Shown here one piece after another: positions 23,546-36,772 of a DNA stretch of 64,000 nucleotides. The stretch spans positions 15,791,381 to 15,855,380 of the forward strand of contig CM036221.1 of the NCBI GenBank assembly GCA_020631735.1. Reading direction: 5' to 3'. The translations under genes were made by a program, and so were the position numbers. Below the pieces are notes generated by a model. The model was not told the origin of the DNA and searched no databases. It saw only the letters and a program-made list of their open reading frames with translations. How positions within the stretch are numbered: the first letter of the stretch is position 1; every line of letters begins with the position of its first letter. The stretch comes from Saccharum officinarum. Its lineage: Eukaryota; Streptophyta; Magnoliopsida; Poales; Poaceae.

Positions 23546-23737
23546 TTTTTCAGGTAACCGAATACGATAAGCTACAGCTCCAATTCTTTACAGCACTTGA
23601 TATGGTCCAATATATCGTGGTGCTAGCTTGCCCCTAACTTGAAACCTTCGAGTCCCTCGAATTGGGGAAACTCTGAGGTACACAAAATCTCCAACTACAA
23701 AGCTTAGCTCTCTTCTTCTTTTATCAGAATAGCTCTT

Positions 23738-24532
23738 CTAACGTGATTGTGCTTCTTTCAATTTTTCTCTGATCTCTGCCACACGGTCTTCTGCTTCTTT
23801 TATGAGGGAAGGCTTAAGCAAGGTCCGTTCTCTAACCTCTGACCACATCAATGGGGTCCTACATTTTCTTCCATACATGGCTTCAAAAGGTGACATACCT
23901 AAGCTGGCTTGATAGCTATTATTGTATGAGAACTCTGCATAAGATAGACTCTTCTCCCAATCTTTACCATAGGTAAGCACACATGCTCTCAGCATATCTT
24001 CCATGATCTGATTTACTCTTTCGGTCTGACCATCTGTCTGGGGGTGATAGGCTGAGCTAAAATCTAACTTGGTGCCCATGGCTTCATGCAGTCTCTTCCA
24101 AAACTTAGAGGTGAATTGAGTACCTCGGTAAGATACAATCTTACTTGGCACACCATGTAGTTTTACTATATTATCCACATATAAATGTGCTAGCTTGTCT
24201 CCACTATACTTGGTGCGCACAGGTATAAAGTGAGCAACCTTGGTAAGACGGTCCACTATTACCCATATTGAATCATTCCCTTTCTGAGTTTTGGGTAATC
24301 CATTCACAAAATCCATGCCTATCTCATCCCACTTCCAAACTGGAATAGACAATGGCTGCAGCAAACCTGCTGGTTTCTGATGCTCTGCTTTAACCCTTTG
24401 GCACACATCACATTGTGCAACAAATCGTGCCACATCTGCTTTCATACCATTCCACCAATATCTTTCTTTTAGGTCCATATATCTTGGTGGCACCAGGGTG
24501 GATAGAGTATGCTGAGTTATGAGCTTCATCAA
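23738..24532 (-). pseudogene. outer gypsy integrase
   Basis: 264 residues covering the end of the zinc region ([15 protein letters not shown]) and the catalytic core. The first Asp (EIGMDFVNGLP) and the Glu (DGQTERVNQ) are present, but the second catalytic position reads IVSYRGTQF, with Tyr where the family has Asp, so strand transfer should be abolished. The GPY/F-side region follows (MSPFEAMYGRKCRTP). The frame begins after a frameshift relative to the RNase H frame near 24475 and ends in a stop inside the AQSR block. Confidence 0.9.
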
Positions 24533-25289
24533 GGATTAGTTCTTGAAACTTCCCTACCTTGGGCACACAAATCCTATCCTTATACCACAAGGTTCCTTTG
24601 TCATCCACTTTGAAGTATGGGGCTTTCTTTTCTCCAGTTTGCTCACAAATCTTCATCAGATCTTTATCCCTATGTTGTGCCTTCTTAATTTCTTCCTCTA
24701 GAGTTGGTTGCACCTTCAGACTGCCAGTTTGAGGTTGGCATACTATGTGCATGTTCAACTGTGCTATCTCTTCTTGTAGATGAGTGTTTTTGGACACTAA
24801 CTGTTGACCATATAACCTTCTGCTTAGGGCATTTGCAACCACATTGGCCTTTCCTGGGTGGTAATGAATCTCAAGGTTGTAGTCCTTAATTAACTCCAAC
24901 CATCTTCTTTGCCTTAGGTTCAAGTCCGACTGAGTGAAGATATACTTTAAACTCTTGTGATCCGTATATATTTCACACTTGTTTCCAATGAGATAGTGTC
25001 TCCAAATCTTGAGAGCATGCACTACAGCTGCTAATTCTAAATTATGGGTAGGGTAATTTTGCTCATGAGGTCTAAGCTGCCGGGATGCATAAGCTACAAC
25101 CTTTCCTCCTTGCATGAGAACGCATCCTAAACCTTGTCTTGAGGCATCACAATATATGATAAAATCTTGGTGAATGTCTGGTAAAGTTAACACTAGTGTT
25201 GTTGTCAATCTTTTCTTCAATTCTTGAAAACTCTTCTCACATGACTCTGTCCAAGTAAATTTCTTATCTTTTCTGAGAAGCTCTGTCAT
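24408..25289 (-). pseudogene. outer gypsy RNase H and integrase zinc-finger region
   Basis: 293 residues in the same frame as the RT segment but cut from it by one stop in the connection region (FLG-stop-AGYY). RNase H motifs are clear: YCDAS (Asp), [16 protein letters not shown] (Glu) and YTDHKSL (Asp). A tether region follows, then the start of the integrase zinc domain up to [14 protein letters not shown], where the frame is lost by a small indel. Confidence 0.9.
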
Positions 25290-25340
25290 GGGTCTGGCTA
25301 TCTTGGAAAATCCTTCTATGAACCTTCGGTAATATCCAGC

Positions 25341-26543
25341 TTATCCAAGAAAACTTCTGATCTCACTGACATTTGTGGGTTGTTGCCAATGAGAGACAGC
25401 TTCTACTTTCTCAGGGTCCACTGCAACTCCTTTCGCTGTCAGGATATGACCTAGAAATGCAACTTTCTCAAGCCAAAATTCACACTTACTGAATTTGGCA
25501 TACAACTTGTGTCTTGTTAGCTTTTCTAGCACTACTCTCAAGTGTTGCCCATGTTCTTCAACACTCTTAGAGTAGATAAGTATGTCGTCAATGAAGACCA
25601 CAACAAACTTATCTAGCTCCTCCATGAATACCTTGTTCATGAGGTTCATGAAATAAGCAGGGGCATTGGTTAATCCAAAGGACATCACTGTAAACTCATA
25701 TTGCCCATATCTTGTTAAAAAGGCTGTTTTAGGGACATCACTGTTCTTGATCTTGAGTTGGTGGTAACCTGATCTCAAATCAATCTTGGAGAAATACTTG
25801 GCTCCTTTAAGCTGATCAAAGAGGTCATCTATCCTTGGTAGGGGATACTTATTCTTGATGGTGACTTCATTTAGGGATCTATAATCCACACACATTCTCA
25901 TGCTTCCATCTTTCTTCTTTACAAACAGGACTAGGGCTCCCCATGGTGAAGAACTAGGCCTGATATAACCTTTCTGTTGCAATTCTCTCAATTGTTCCTT
26001 TAGTTCCGCTAACTCTGCAGGGGCCATTCTGTAAGGTCTCTTGGCTATAGGAGCAGTCCCAGGGATAAGATCAATGATGAACTCTATATCCCTATCTAGT
26101 GGCATTCCAGGTAGTTCCTCAGGGAATACATCAGGGTATTGTTGCACTACTGGCACTTCTTCTATGGTCCTTGCATCTAAGTTGAAGACCATTGGGTTGA
26201 CTTTAGATCCTTGGGTTTGGCATTTCACCTTAATCCCTTCTTGGTTAACTAATGATACTTCCTTAGTGGCACAACTAATAACTCCATTGTGTCGTGTTAA
26301 CCAATCCATTCCAAGGATAACATCTATTCCTTTAGACTTGAGCACTACCAAGTCTGCTAGGAAAACTACCCCACTTAAGATGATCCTTACATTTAAACAA
26401 CCTAGATGACATTTGATGTCAGACCCAGGTGTTTGGGTTATTAGGGGTAACCTTAGTAGTACTGTGGGTATTTTATGCTTCTCAGCAAAAACTTGATGAT
26501 ATGAATGAATGTGATGCTCCAGAATCAAACAATACTGTTGCAA
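25341..26543 (-). pseudogene. outer gypsy reverse transcriptase (with end of protease)
   Basis: 400 residues. The beginning overlaps the gag-protease frame and carries the protease C-terminal part (VILGMDWL). RT follows from about residue 170 with [35 protein letters not shown] and the catalytic box [10 protein letters not shown]. All RT catalytic Asp residues are present. The frame is shifted relative to gag-protease and ends in a stop just after RT. Confidence 0.92.
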
Positions 26544-27852
26544 GTACTGAGTTGACTAAGAACTCACCAAGTACCACTCCTGAAGCAGTCTGAGCATCCT
26601 GAGCATGAATGTGGTTGACACGAGCTTGGCCATAGGATTGCTGAGGTTGCTTCACCATCTGGCTGTTGTTGGTGGTGTTGGTGTTGTTGCGAGGAAAACC
26701 ACGGTTGGCTCCAGACACTGCAGGTCTTGGTCCATTAACAGTGTGGGACTGGGTGGACACTGCTGGGTTGTTCTTATAAGGACAGTTAGCGATGTAGTGT
26801 CCAGTCTCATGGCAATGAAAGCATGCTTTGCCATTGTTGGTGACTTGACCGATGCTGTTTTGTTGGGTCTTGCCATAAGTCTGATTCTGATAAGTTGTCT
26901 TGGGCTGATATGATGGCTGCATCTGGTTAGAGGCACTGGCAGGAGAGCGAAACTGCATTGGGGCTTGAGTTCGCTGGCTTAGTTGGCTAAATGTTTTCTG
27001 CCTCTGTGATCTAACTCCTTGAACTTTGCGCTCTAAGAACTTGCGCTTGTTCTCCTTTCTTTCTTCAGTTTTGGCCACATCAGTCAGAATGGTTCGGTTC
27101 ATCAAGGTGTTGAAGTCTGGATAGATCTGTGGGGTCATAAGAGTCCTCAACTCACAGGTCAGTCCTTCTATGAACTTTGTCTGCTTCTTGGCATCCGTGT
27201 TGACTAATTCTGGGCCATAGCGAGATAACTCAGTGAACTGAAAGATGTATTCACTTAGAGTTTTGCTTCCTTGCTTCAAGTTGCGAAATTCATTAGCCTT
27301 CAACTTCATGATTCCATCTGGAATGTGGTACCGACGGAATTCTTCCATAAATTCTTGCCATGTGATAGTGTTGGCATTGTCCACAGCTCCACTATAGGCT
27401 TTCCACCATGAAAGAGTGATTCCTGTCAGCTGGTGAGTTGCTAACAGAACACTATCCCTTCCATTGCAGTGGATTGTGTCCAACTTCCTTTCAATGACCT
27501 TAAGCCAATCATCTTCTTCCATGGGGTTGTCAGATCCAGCAAAGGTGGGTGGCTTAAGTCTCATGAACTCAGTCATTTTGTCCTGGACTCCAGCTCCACG
27601 GTTGTTCCTAGGGCGGTTCATGCTTTGGGCTAAAGTCTCCAAAAGGCGAGTTTGAGTTGCCATGACTTGTGCTAAGTCAATTGCTGGAGGAGGGGGCAAC
27701 TCATCTTCTCCATTATGGTTCCCAGTCTGACTTACTTCATCTTCACGGACACCATCAACATTTGCATTGGCTTGACTATTAACTGGATTTTGACTTTGCC
27801 TGCTTGCTGCACGGCCACTTGGTTGGGAGCAAGTAGCTGGCTTGGGAGGCAT
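26482..27852 (-). CDS. gag: outer gypsy Gag-protease
   Basis: 456 codons. A disordered Gln/Ser-rich N-terminus precedes the retrotransposon Gag domain at residues ~100-250 ([37 protein letters not shown]). One CCHC knuckle, [14 protein letters not shown], is at about residue 341. The frame then enters an aspartic protease with [12 protein letters not shown] at residues ~440-452, the intact D-S-G triad. It ends there by a frameshift; the rest of the protease is in the next frame. The ATG lies about 260 bp downstream of the inner insertion's junction at 28118. Gag packages RNA; the protease would process the polyprotein. Confidence 0.9.
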   Translation of the reverse strand: MPPKPATCSQPSGRAASRQSQNPVNSQANANVDGVREDEVSQTGNHNGEDELPPPPAIDLAQVMATQTRLLETLAQSMNRPRNNRGAGVQDKMTEFMRLKPPTFAGSDNPMEEDDWLKVIERKLDTIHCNGRDSVLLATHQLTGITLSWWKAYSGAVDNANTITWQEFMEEFRRYHIPDGIMKLKANEFRNLKQGSKTLSEYIFQFTELSRYGPELVNTDAKKQTKFIEGLTCELRTLMTPQIYPDFNTLMNRTILTDVAKTEERKENKRKFLERKVQGVRSQRQKTFSQLSQRTQAPMQFRSPASASNQMQPSYQPKTTYQNQTYGKTQQNSIGQVTNNGKACFHCHETGHYIANCPYKNNPAVSTQSHTVNGPRPAVSGANRGFPRNNTNTTNNSQMVKQPQQSYGQARVNHIHAQDAQTASGVVLGEFLVNSVLATVLFDSGASHSFISSSFC

Positions 27853-28118
27853 CTGTTGGTTGAGATGAGGAGGAAAGCATTAGATAAGTGTTAGATCTAT
27901 TGAGTGATGTTTTGTTTATTAAGGTGACATATTTTTTAAAAAAATGCAAGTTTTTAAGACTTGCTATCCCGTAAGGGAACACACATAGAGCACTCAATTA
28001 GCACAACCAACAAGCACAAATATATATTTTGAATAGGAGGGTGGTTTACAACATAATAAAAATATGCGTGCTACAATACGATTCATCTCCTTTGGGGCAA
28101 ACAAATGTGAAGTAAACT

Positions 28119-31100
28119 TGTAACACCCTGAAATTTTGAAGAAATGAAAAATAGGAAAAATATGATTTTTATATATTTTTGTGAGCATGCAACTTTAGAG
28201 TAATAATAATTTTTATTAACTTAAAATCAAATATAAGAGTAGAAACATGTTTGTGCACTCATGCTGTTGCATTTAAATTTTTGAGATGAGTGGTTTGATC
28301 AAATTCAAATTTGGATTTGAAAATCTTTTGAAAATTGGCTTTGAAAAATTAGAAAAAGAAAAAGAAAAGAGAAATCCGTTTCATTCGGAATTCGGCCCGT
28401 TTCTTACCGCAGCCCAGCGCACGCGGCCCGCCGTTTTTCCCGCGTCCGCTCCCGCTTGGGCCGAGCCCAGCCAGCGGCCGCCGGCCCAGCTTCACCGCGC
28501 GAGAGCCTTCCCCCGCTCCCGCGTCGCTGACAGCCCGGACCCACGTGTCAGGCGCTTCTTCCTCCCCACGCCGCCGGATTCCTTTCCCTCTTTTTCCCCG
28601 ATCCGATTCCATCTCCTCAATCCTCCGCTTTCCTTCTTTAGCGATGTCTTCGGGCTATAAAAACGAGACCCCTGCATCGTACCGCCCTCATCTCACCCTT
28701 TTGGAGCAGCCAAAACCGCCTAGCGCCGCCACCGTGAGCACCACCGCCTCCACCGTCCGCCTCTCCGAGCCGCGCGTCCTCTTTGTCTCGTCATCGGCTT
28801 CGTTTTCGCTCGTGGTGAGTTCGCGTTGATGCGCTCTACCCGTTGGTGTATTTCTTTCGCGAGGTAATGCTCTGTAGCGCGAGGAAGCCATCTCCGGCCA
28901 TGGCGCCGCCGCGGAGACTGCCGTCGCGGCCCTGTTCCAGCCGGAGCGCCGCCGGTTCTTCCCAGATCCAATCTGGACCCTCCGATTTGAATCCGACGGT
29001 CTAAATTAGAAGATACCGATTCGGTCGACGTTTTTGATAAAGAGACCCTGAGTTTTTATCTTTTCGAACCCGCGGTCCAAAGCGTAATCTAGAAAATACG
29101 TTTTGATTTATTGAAAACGTAATTCGTTTCGGTAATTGAAAAATACGCTTTCTGATATTTACAGTTTTGCCACTGAGTTTGTTTTAGTTATAAATTATCC
29201 GTTTTAACTCCGATTTGATCCATTCAAATTGCGTTAGATTCATATTTGTGAGCTCTACATGATGATAGAACTGTACAGTAGGTTTGAGATAATTTATTTT
29301 TGAGTTTATATTAAAATAATTATTTATCTATAGGAAATCTTAGAAAATTCATAACTTTTACGTTTTAAATCCAAATTTTGTGATCTTTATGTCTATGTGA
29401 TCGTAGTAACGTGTAGAAGAGTTTTACAAACTTGTTATACTGTTAGTGTTACTGTTGGTTAGGTTTTCTATCTTTAAGTTCCGATGTGAGATTTAATCTA
29501 TTACTTTAATAAAGTAAATCTTGTTTAAATCATATCTTCTACGTTTTAGATCCGTTTTAGCTTATTCGAGTTGCGTTAGATTCATAGCAACGAGATCTAC
29601 GCGTTAGTGACAGTGTTTACCATATTATTAATTCTGAAATTTTATGGTTTAAATCACATCTTGATTAATAATTATGCAACTGGGTTTTGTAAATAAAATA
29701 TGATTTGTTTTACTTTAGTTTTATAATTTAAATCTAAATTTGACTTAATTCCGTATATAGTATTTATAAAATATTTTATATATGTTATTATCTAATTAAA
29801 ACTCATGAAGCTAATAGTTTTTATATTTTCTCCTATGAGCAAATCTTTCGGTAGATGTATCTTTTCAACCGTAGCTCTGATTAGTGTGCTTTTTCGTGTC
29901 TGTGTATTCGTAGCGAGACGTAGATTCGTTCTACAAACTTTTCATCTTAATTTTATGTTTGGTGTACTGTTCTAATTTAGATCTATTGTTTGCTTCGTGT
30001 ATGATTGTATGGATACGTGTGTGGTGATTTATGATTTCGTCCAGTCGGTGAGATATACGTGGTTATCAAGAAGAAGAAGAACGTTGAAGATTAAAGCTTA
30101 CCGAAGGATCGGTGTTTAAGGCAAGTATAGCATGGGATTATCCTTGTTTCCTATTCATCTTTAATATACTTAATTCATGTGCATGTGTCTACCTTGTTAC
30201 CATTAAGGATATCCTAGCTTTTGTATCTTGTACCTTGACACCCATGGGACGTTGCATTGGGTAGTATTTATGCTAGTGCTCAAGATAAATAACCATGATC
30301 TGTAACTTGACTAATGATATATGCAATAAACGTTTAAAGATGCTTTATAGCAACATGGCTCAAGAGGGCTAGAGCATGGGGTATTTTTGGTGCTCTAGTT
30401 TCTCTCCTTAAGGACTTATCTGTAAGCGAAAATCCGGGACTTACAGTACAACTGTGAGGGCTATATGGCTCTGGCTTTAGCTCAGTATGAGGACTTTTTC
30501 TAGCTTGTTAGAGGTTACCCTTGTGGCGCAAATGGGGTGAAGCAGACTGTGGATCCCTGCGTGGTGTATCACACGGACTGACTTCGGAAACCTAGCGGCC
30601 CTAACTTGTTAGACGAACCTTTGAAAGGCTTCATAGTGAACCCTGCCGACCTTCCTTGGAAGTGGGTCAAGAGATTAGCTACCTCGGGCGAAAGGGTAAA
30701 TCACGACTCACAGTGAAAGTGTACAACCTCTGCAGAGTGTAAAACTGTTATAACAGCCGTGCTCACGGTCACGAGTGGCCTTGGACCCTTACAGAATAAA
30801 TGATGAACACTGATGATAATGATAATACTGATGATATTGATGCTCACTAATGATTATTGTTTCTTGCTATACATTATTCTTGTTTACATGATCATGAGGT
30901 TATTTGGGATGTTGGTAAACTTGTTGCTACTCAATTGCTAAAAGATGACTTAATAAAAGCTATCGCAGTAAACCTGTGTCAAACCTTTTGAGCCGCATGA
31001 ACCCCATGTTATATTTGTTGAGTTCGACATGGACTCACTCTTGCTATTTCCCCACATCTCAGGAGGGGTACCAGACTGTTAGATTCTGGAATTGTTAGGC

Positions 31101-31324
31101 TTGTGATCAACCAGTTAGTTTGATCCTGGAGTGAAGGTTACACCCGGTGTTCGGAGTTGTCTTTCCGCTGTGTTGCTCTTTAAGGTATATCTTATACTAT
31201 TGTGTTATGTATATTAAGCATTTGTCTTTTGATATTACACTTATCTGTGGCTATATGTGAGATTTGTCTTCTTTATTTCACATATGGTGTATGTCTGGTT
31301 TTGTCCTTAAAACCGGGTGTGACA
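28119..31324 (+). repeat. inner gypsy derivative 5' LTR
   Basis: 3206 bp. It contains a GC-rich block (about 28390-28980) with a TATA box at its centre, then AT-rich sequence. Open frames in the GC-rich block are identical in both LTRs but show no domain. Confidence 0.95.
28656..28663 (+). promoter_or_regulatory. TATA box of inner gypsy derivative
   Basis: TATAAAAA in the context GGGCTATAAAAACGAGACC, about 540 bp into the LTR and followed by a CT-rich stretch. The same box is present in the 3' LTR near 34007. Confidence 0.7.
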
Positions 31325-31327
31325 GAT

Positions 31328-31339
31328 TGGTATCAGAGC
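31328..31339 (+). other. primer-binding site (initiator tRNA-Met) of inner gypsy derivative
   Basis: TGGTATCAGAGC three bases after the 5' LTR, a perfect match to the common plant initiator-Met PBS. Confidence 0.93.
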
Positions 31340-32527
31340 AATGCTGACTGTAGGACGCAAGCCTAATTAGAAATTGGTCGTCTTAAGGTTTTAAAATTGC
31401 TATAACTTCCTTGGTCTATAAACCTTGATATTTCTTCTCCACTATATCCCCACCCTTGATATTCATCTTCTCCATGATGCTTGTTTTAAGCCTTTGATCT
31501 CATCTACACTCCTTGATTTGATATGCTTTTTAGAACCATTCCTCACCCCCTTCTTGTGAAATTGAAAGAGGAGCTTTAGGATCTTTACCCTTGGTATGAA
31601 GAGAACGATAGTATCGCAAATTGAGTCAATGATTGTTTTGTGCACCTTTATTGCTTGTTGAATTATAATTATGCTTTTGCTTGATTTGGAGCTTTGTAAT
31701 GATTGCAATGAATTTGTGGATCCCACAATTTCATTTAGTTTATAGGCCTAAGGTATAAGGATTAATGAAATAAATAGCTGGGTTTTGGTTATCTCCTGCT
31801 TTCTATATCTTGTCTTTCGGAGCAGCCTGTCTTTATCAACTTATATCTCTGTTCTTGGATGACCACAAATCATGGAAATTTTCTGGACAATAGTAGACTT
31901 CAACATGTTTTCTCTGACCGTAAGAATTACCCTCATAGCTATTTTGGATTGGGAGATACAGAAATCACAAGACGATGCAACTGTGCTACCTGAAACCTGG
32001 AACAGAATCTGTTATGTGTTGTTTTCGGTCAAGTTAGCTGCAGAATCTGGAAGTGTGTTCTATAAGAAAGTTGCAGAGAATTTTATAAGCTTTCCATCGG
32101 TGTAAACTACAGTTTCATTGGATTAACAGAATGAGAGTTACAACTGTTTTACTGCACTGCTGATTTTCTGCTCGTGAGAAATTTCAGATTTCTTGTTCTT
32201 ACCCATATACAAGAGTATCATTGGGATGTCAGAACACTTTTTAACTCATCTAGAAAAGGGTTCAAGCTACCCTATTTAGTGTCTCTTATTTTAAGGGGGT
32301 AGCCAATGTAAAGAAGGATTATTAAGATTGAACTCTTTAGTTGGAAGTATTGGTTAGTCTCCATGATTGAGTTGCCACTCTTGAGCAAAAATGTCCTGTG
32401 AACAAGGTTGATAATTTTGGATCCATGGAGACAAGAGTTGTCCTTTTGGATAGTTCATGGTTATGATCATCTATACTTGCTCGTGTTGCTGATGTTGGTC
32501 ATTTGATGACAGGAAGTGTAGTGTCTC
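31340..32527 (+). other. non-coding leader of inner gypsy derivative
   Basis: AT-rich sequence between the PBS and the protease remnant. Gag should lie here, but no Gag motif or CCHC knuckle remains, so it is deleted or replaced. Confidence 0.5.
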
Positions 32528-33313
32528 ATGACTCAGGAGCCATATATGACGTCTCGCACTAATATGTGGGAAAATGTTGATGTTTCTGCCATTGAAGGAT
32601 GTTATGGGTATGATGAAGCTGAGCACTATCAAAACAACAATGTTGAAGAGCAAGTTGGGAGTGAACTAAGTCAGAATCCACAACAACGAAAGCGAAAAAG
32701 AAAAGCCCATAAGAAGCCTGTTCAAGGAAGCAAAGCGCAGCAAAACTATGTCAATGGAAGACTGAACAATGTGGATATGGATAAAATTCATGGAGTTACC
32801 AAAGTAGTGGGAAGTTATATTCAAGTAAGCTCAGTACAAGTTTTTGCTTTATTTGACCCTAGTGCTTCGCATTCTTTCATTTCCGCCGACATGGTAGAGA
32901 CATGCAAGATGGTGAAGTGTCCAATGAGGAGGCCTTTGCTAGTTCAAACCCCAGTGGGAGAAATGCAGGCAGATCAGTTATGTCCGAATGTCAGTCTTGT
33001 CATAAACAAGGAAAAATTCACCGCAACACTCATTGTGTTGGAGTCACTTAAAATTCGCGTGGTTCTTGGTAATGGATGGCTCTGTGCACACAAAGGAGTG
33101 ATTCATGGTACTCGGTGCACAATGCTCTTAACAACACCGTCAGGGAAAAGATTTGAGTATCAAGGTGGTCGACTTTTACCTGAGGGAAATGAGAATGATC
33201 AATTAGAAGACAGGTACACCAAGGATAGCAAAGTGGACCATGAGTTTACTGAAGTCATAGCAGAGGAACAAATAACTTTGGAGAAGCTCAATAGGAGAGA
33301 TGATCATGCTTAG
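32528..33313 (+). pseudogene. decayed gypsy protease region
   Basis: A 261-residue frame. Residues 1-95 include a basic tract (QQRKRKRKAHKKP). From about residue 100 it follows the gypsy aspartic protease layout: VFALFDPSASHSFIS at the catalytic site and VVLGNGWLCAHKGVI at the second conserved block. The triad is D-P-S instead of D-S-G and the later GMDW-type motif reads GNGW, so no protease activity is expected. The frame ends without entering RT. It is about 155 bp from the 3' LTR, so nearly all of pol is deleted. Confidence 0.75.
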
Positions 33314-33455
33314 GCAGATTAGTTAGTCAGTATATGAGAAACTGTCTCATGACTCTGAGCGAAAAGAGTAATTTGGAAAATGAGGATCAAATAAAGACAA
33401 AGTGTCATTATCTCTTTTATCATCATCTTCCGAATCTCGGGACGAGATTCATCTT

Positions 33456-33469
33456 AAGGGGGGTAGAAT
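33456..33469 (+). other. polypurine tract of inner gypsy derivative
   Basis: AAGGGGGGTAGAAT directly before the 3' LTR, preceded by GAATCTCGGGACGAGATTC, the same hairpin-like block seen before the PPTs of the outer gypsy and the LARD element. Confidence 0.9.
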
Positions 33470-36400
33470 TGTAACACCCTGAAATTTTGAAGAAATGAAA
33501 AATAGGAAAAATATGATTTTTATATATTTTTGTGAGCATGCAACTTTAGAGTAATAATAATTTTTATTAACTTAAAATCAAATATAAGAGTAGAAACATG
33601 TTTGTGCACTCATGCTGTTGCATTTAAATTTTTGAGATGAGTGGTTTGATCAAATTCAAATTTGGATTTGAAAATCTTTTGAAAATTGGCTTTGAAAAAT
33701 TAGAAAAAGAAAAAGAAAAGAGAAATCCGTTTCATTCGGAATTCGGCCCGTTTCTTACCGCAGCCCAGCGCACGCGGCCCGCCGTTTTTCCCGCGTCCGC
33801 TCCCGCTTGGGCCGAGCCCAGCCAGCGGCCGCCGGCCCAGCTTCACCGCGCGAGAGCCTTCCCCCGCTCCCGCGTCGCTGACAGCCCGGACCCACGTGTC
33901 AGGCGCTTCTTCCTCCCCACGCCGCCGGATTCCTTTCCCTCTTTTTCCCCGATCCGATTCCATCTCCTCAATCCTCCGCTTTCCTTCTTTAGCGATGTCT
34001 TCGGGCTATAAAAACGAGACCCCTGCATCGTACCGCCCTCATCTCACCCTTTTGGAGCAGCCAAAACCGCCTAGCGCCGCCAACGTGAGCACCACCGCCT
34101 CCACCGTCCGCCTCTCCGAGCCGCGCGTCCTCTTTGTCTCGTCATCGGCTTCGTTTTCGCTCGTGGTGAGTTCGCGTTGATGCGCTCTACCCGTTGGTGT
34201 ATTTCTTTCGCGAGGTAATGCTCTGTAGCGCGAGGAAGCCATCTCCGGCCATGGCGCCGCCGCGGAGACTGCCGTCGCGGCCCTGTTCCAGCCGGAGCGC
34301 CGCCGGTTCTTCCCAGATCCAATCTGGACCCTCCGATTTGAATCCGACGGTCTAAATTAGAAGATACCGATTTGGTCGACGTTTTTGATAAAGAGACCCT
34401 GAGTTTTTATCTTTTCGAACCCGCGGTCCAAAGCGTAATCTAGAAAATACGTTTTGATTTATTGAAAACGTAATTCGTTTCGGTAATTGAAAAATACGCT
34501 TTCTGATATTTACAGTTTTGCCACTGAGTTTGTTTTAGTTATAAATTATCCGTTTTAACTCCGATTTGATCCATTCAAATTGCGTTAGATTCATATTTGT
34601 GAGCTCTACATGATGATAGAACTGTACAGTAGGTTTGAGATAATTTATTTTTGAGTTTATATTAAAATAATTATTTATCTATAGGAAATCTTAGAAAATT
34701 CATAACTTTTACGTTTTAAATCCAAATTTTGTGATCTTTATGTCTATGTGATCGTAGTAACGTGTAGAAGAGTTTTACAAACTTGTTATACTGTTAGTGT
34801 TACTGTTGGTTAGGTTTTCTATCTTTAAGTTCCGATGTGAGATTTAATCTATTACTTTAATAAAGTAAATCTTGTTTAAATCATATCTTCTACGTTTTAG
34901 ATCCGTTTTAGCTTATTCGAGTTGCGTTAGATTCATAGCAACGAGATCTACGCGTTAGTGACAGTGTTTACCATATTATTAATTCTGAAATTTTATGGTT
35001 TAAATCACATCTTGATTAATAATTATGCAACTGGGTTTTGTAAATAAAATATAATTTGTTTTACTTTAGTTTTATAATTTAAATCTAAATTTGACTTAAT
35101 TCCGTATATAGTATTTATAAAATATTTTATATATGTTATTATCTAATTAAAACTCATGAAGCTAATAGTTTTTATATTTTCTCCTATGAGCAAATCTTTC
35201 GGTAGATGTATCTTTTCAACCGTAGCTCTGATTAGTGTGCTTTTTCGTGTCTGTGTATTCGTAGCGAGACGTAGATTCGTTCTACAAACTTTTCATCTTA
35301 ATTTTATGTTTGGTGTACTGTTCTAATTTAGATCTATTGTTTGCTTCGTGTATGATTGTATGGATACGTGTGTGGTGATTTATGATTTCGTCCAGTCGGT
35401 GAGATATACGTGGTTATCAAGAAGAAGAAGAACGTTGAAGATTAAAGCTTACCGAAGGATCGGTGTTTAAGGCAAGTATAGCATGGGATTATCCTTGTTT
35501 CCTATTCATCTTTAATATACTTAATTCATGTGCATGTGTCTACCTTGTTACCATTAAGGATATCCTAGCTTTTGTATCTTGTACCTTGACACCCATGGGA
35601 CGTTGCATTGGGTAGTATTTATGCTAGTGCTCAAGATAAATAACCATGATCTGTAACTTGACTAATGATATATGCAATAAACGTTTAAAGATGCTTTATA
35701 GCAACATGGCTCAAGAGGGCTAGAGCATGGGGTATTTTTGGTGCTCTAGTTTCTCTCCTTAAGGACTTATCTGTAAGCGAAAATCCGGGACTTACAGTAC
35801 AACTGTGAGGGCTATATGGCTCTGGCTTTAGCTCAGTATGAGGACTTTTTCTAGCTTGTTAGAGGTTACCCTTGTGGCGCAAATGGGGTGAAGCAGACTG
35901 TGGATCCCTGCGTGGTGTATCACACGGACTGACTTCGGAAACCTAGCGGCCCTAACTTGTTAGACGAACCTTTGAAAGGCTTCATAGTGAACCCTGCCGA
36001 CCTTCCTTGGAAGTGGGTCAAGAGATTAGCTACCTCGGGCGAAAGGGTAAATCACGACTCACAGTGAAAGTGTACAACCTCTGCAGAGTGTAAAACTGTT
36101 ATAACAGCCGTGCTCACGGTCACGAGTGGCCTTGGACCCTTACAGAATAAATGATGAACACTGATGATAATGATAATACTGATGATATTGATGCTCACTA
36201 ATGATTATTGTTTCTTGCTATACATTATTCTTGTTTACATGATCATGAGGTTATTTGGGATGTTGGTAAACTTGTTGCTACTCAATTGCTAAAAGATGAC
36301 TTAATAAAAGCTATCGCAGTAAACCTGTGTCAAACCTTTTGAGCCGCATGAACCCCATGTTATATTTGTTGAGTTCGACATGGACTCACTCTTGCTATTT

Positions 36401-36675
36401 CCCCACATCTCAGGAGGGGTACCAGACTGTTAGATTCTGGAATTGTTAGACTTGTGATCAACCAGTTAGTTTGATCCTGGAATGAAGGTTACACCCGGTG
36501 TTCGGAGTTGTCTTTCCGCTGTGTTGCTCTTTAAGGTATATCTTATACTATTGTGTTATGTATATTAAGCATTTGTCTTTTGATATTACACTTATCTGTG
36601 GCTATATGTGAGATTTGTCTTCTTTATTTCACATATGGTGTATGTCTGGTTTTGTCCTTAAAACCGGGTGTGACA
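33470..36675 (+). repeat. inner gypsy derivative 3' LTR
   Basis: 3206 bp, equal in length to the 5' LTR. The differences noticed are single bases near 34083, 34373, 35052, 36450 and 36482. Confidence 0.95.
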
Positions 36676-36772
36676 AAACTTCACTTTCCTAAGACAAAAG
36701 GAGGAACTGGGTACAACTAATCTTCCACTTTCTCGAACTGAATGGCTTCATTCCCTTGGTGTTTGAGAAGGA

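Larger units (their letters stand above)
28119..36675 (+). mobile_element. internally deleted Ty3/gypsy derivative, 8.6 kb, very young
   Basis: It is flanked by AAACT (28114-28118 and 36676-36680). Two 3206-bp LTRs (28119-31324 and 33470-36675) start TGTAACACC and end GTGTGACA, and enclose only 2145 bp. The interior has a PBS, a degraded protease region and a PPT, but no RT, RNase H or integrase, so it must have been mobilised in trans. I count about five differences between the LTRs (0.16%). It is inserted between the extra ORF and gag of the outer gypsy element, in the opposite orientation. Confidence 0.94.

Noticed and set aside
28286..28829. Open frames of 94-124 codons in the inner gypsy LTR, repeated at 33637-34180
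   Set aside because: They are identical because the LTRs are nearly identical; composition is low complexity and the TATA box lies within them.
31328..31339. Possible tRNA-Met gene fragment at the TGGTATCAGAGC sites (also 21422, 37812, 60877)
   Set aside because: They are primer-binding sites next to LTRs; no cloverleaf-forming sequence accompanies them.
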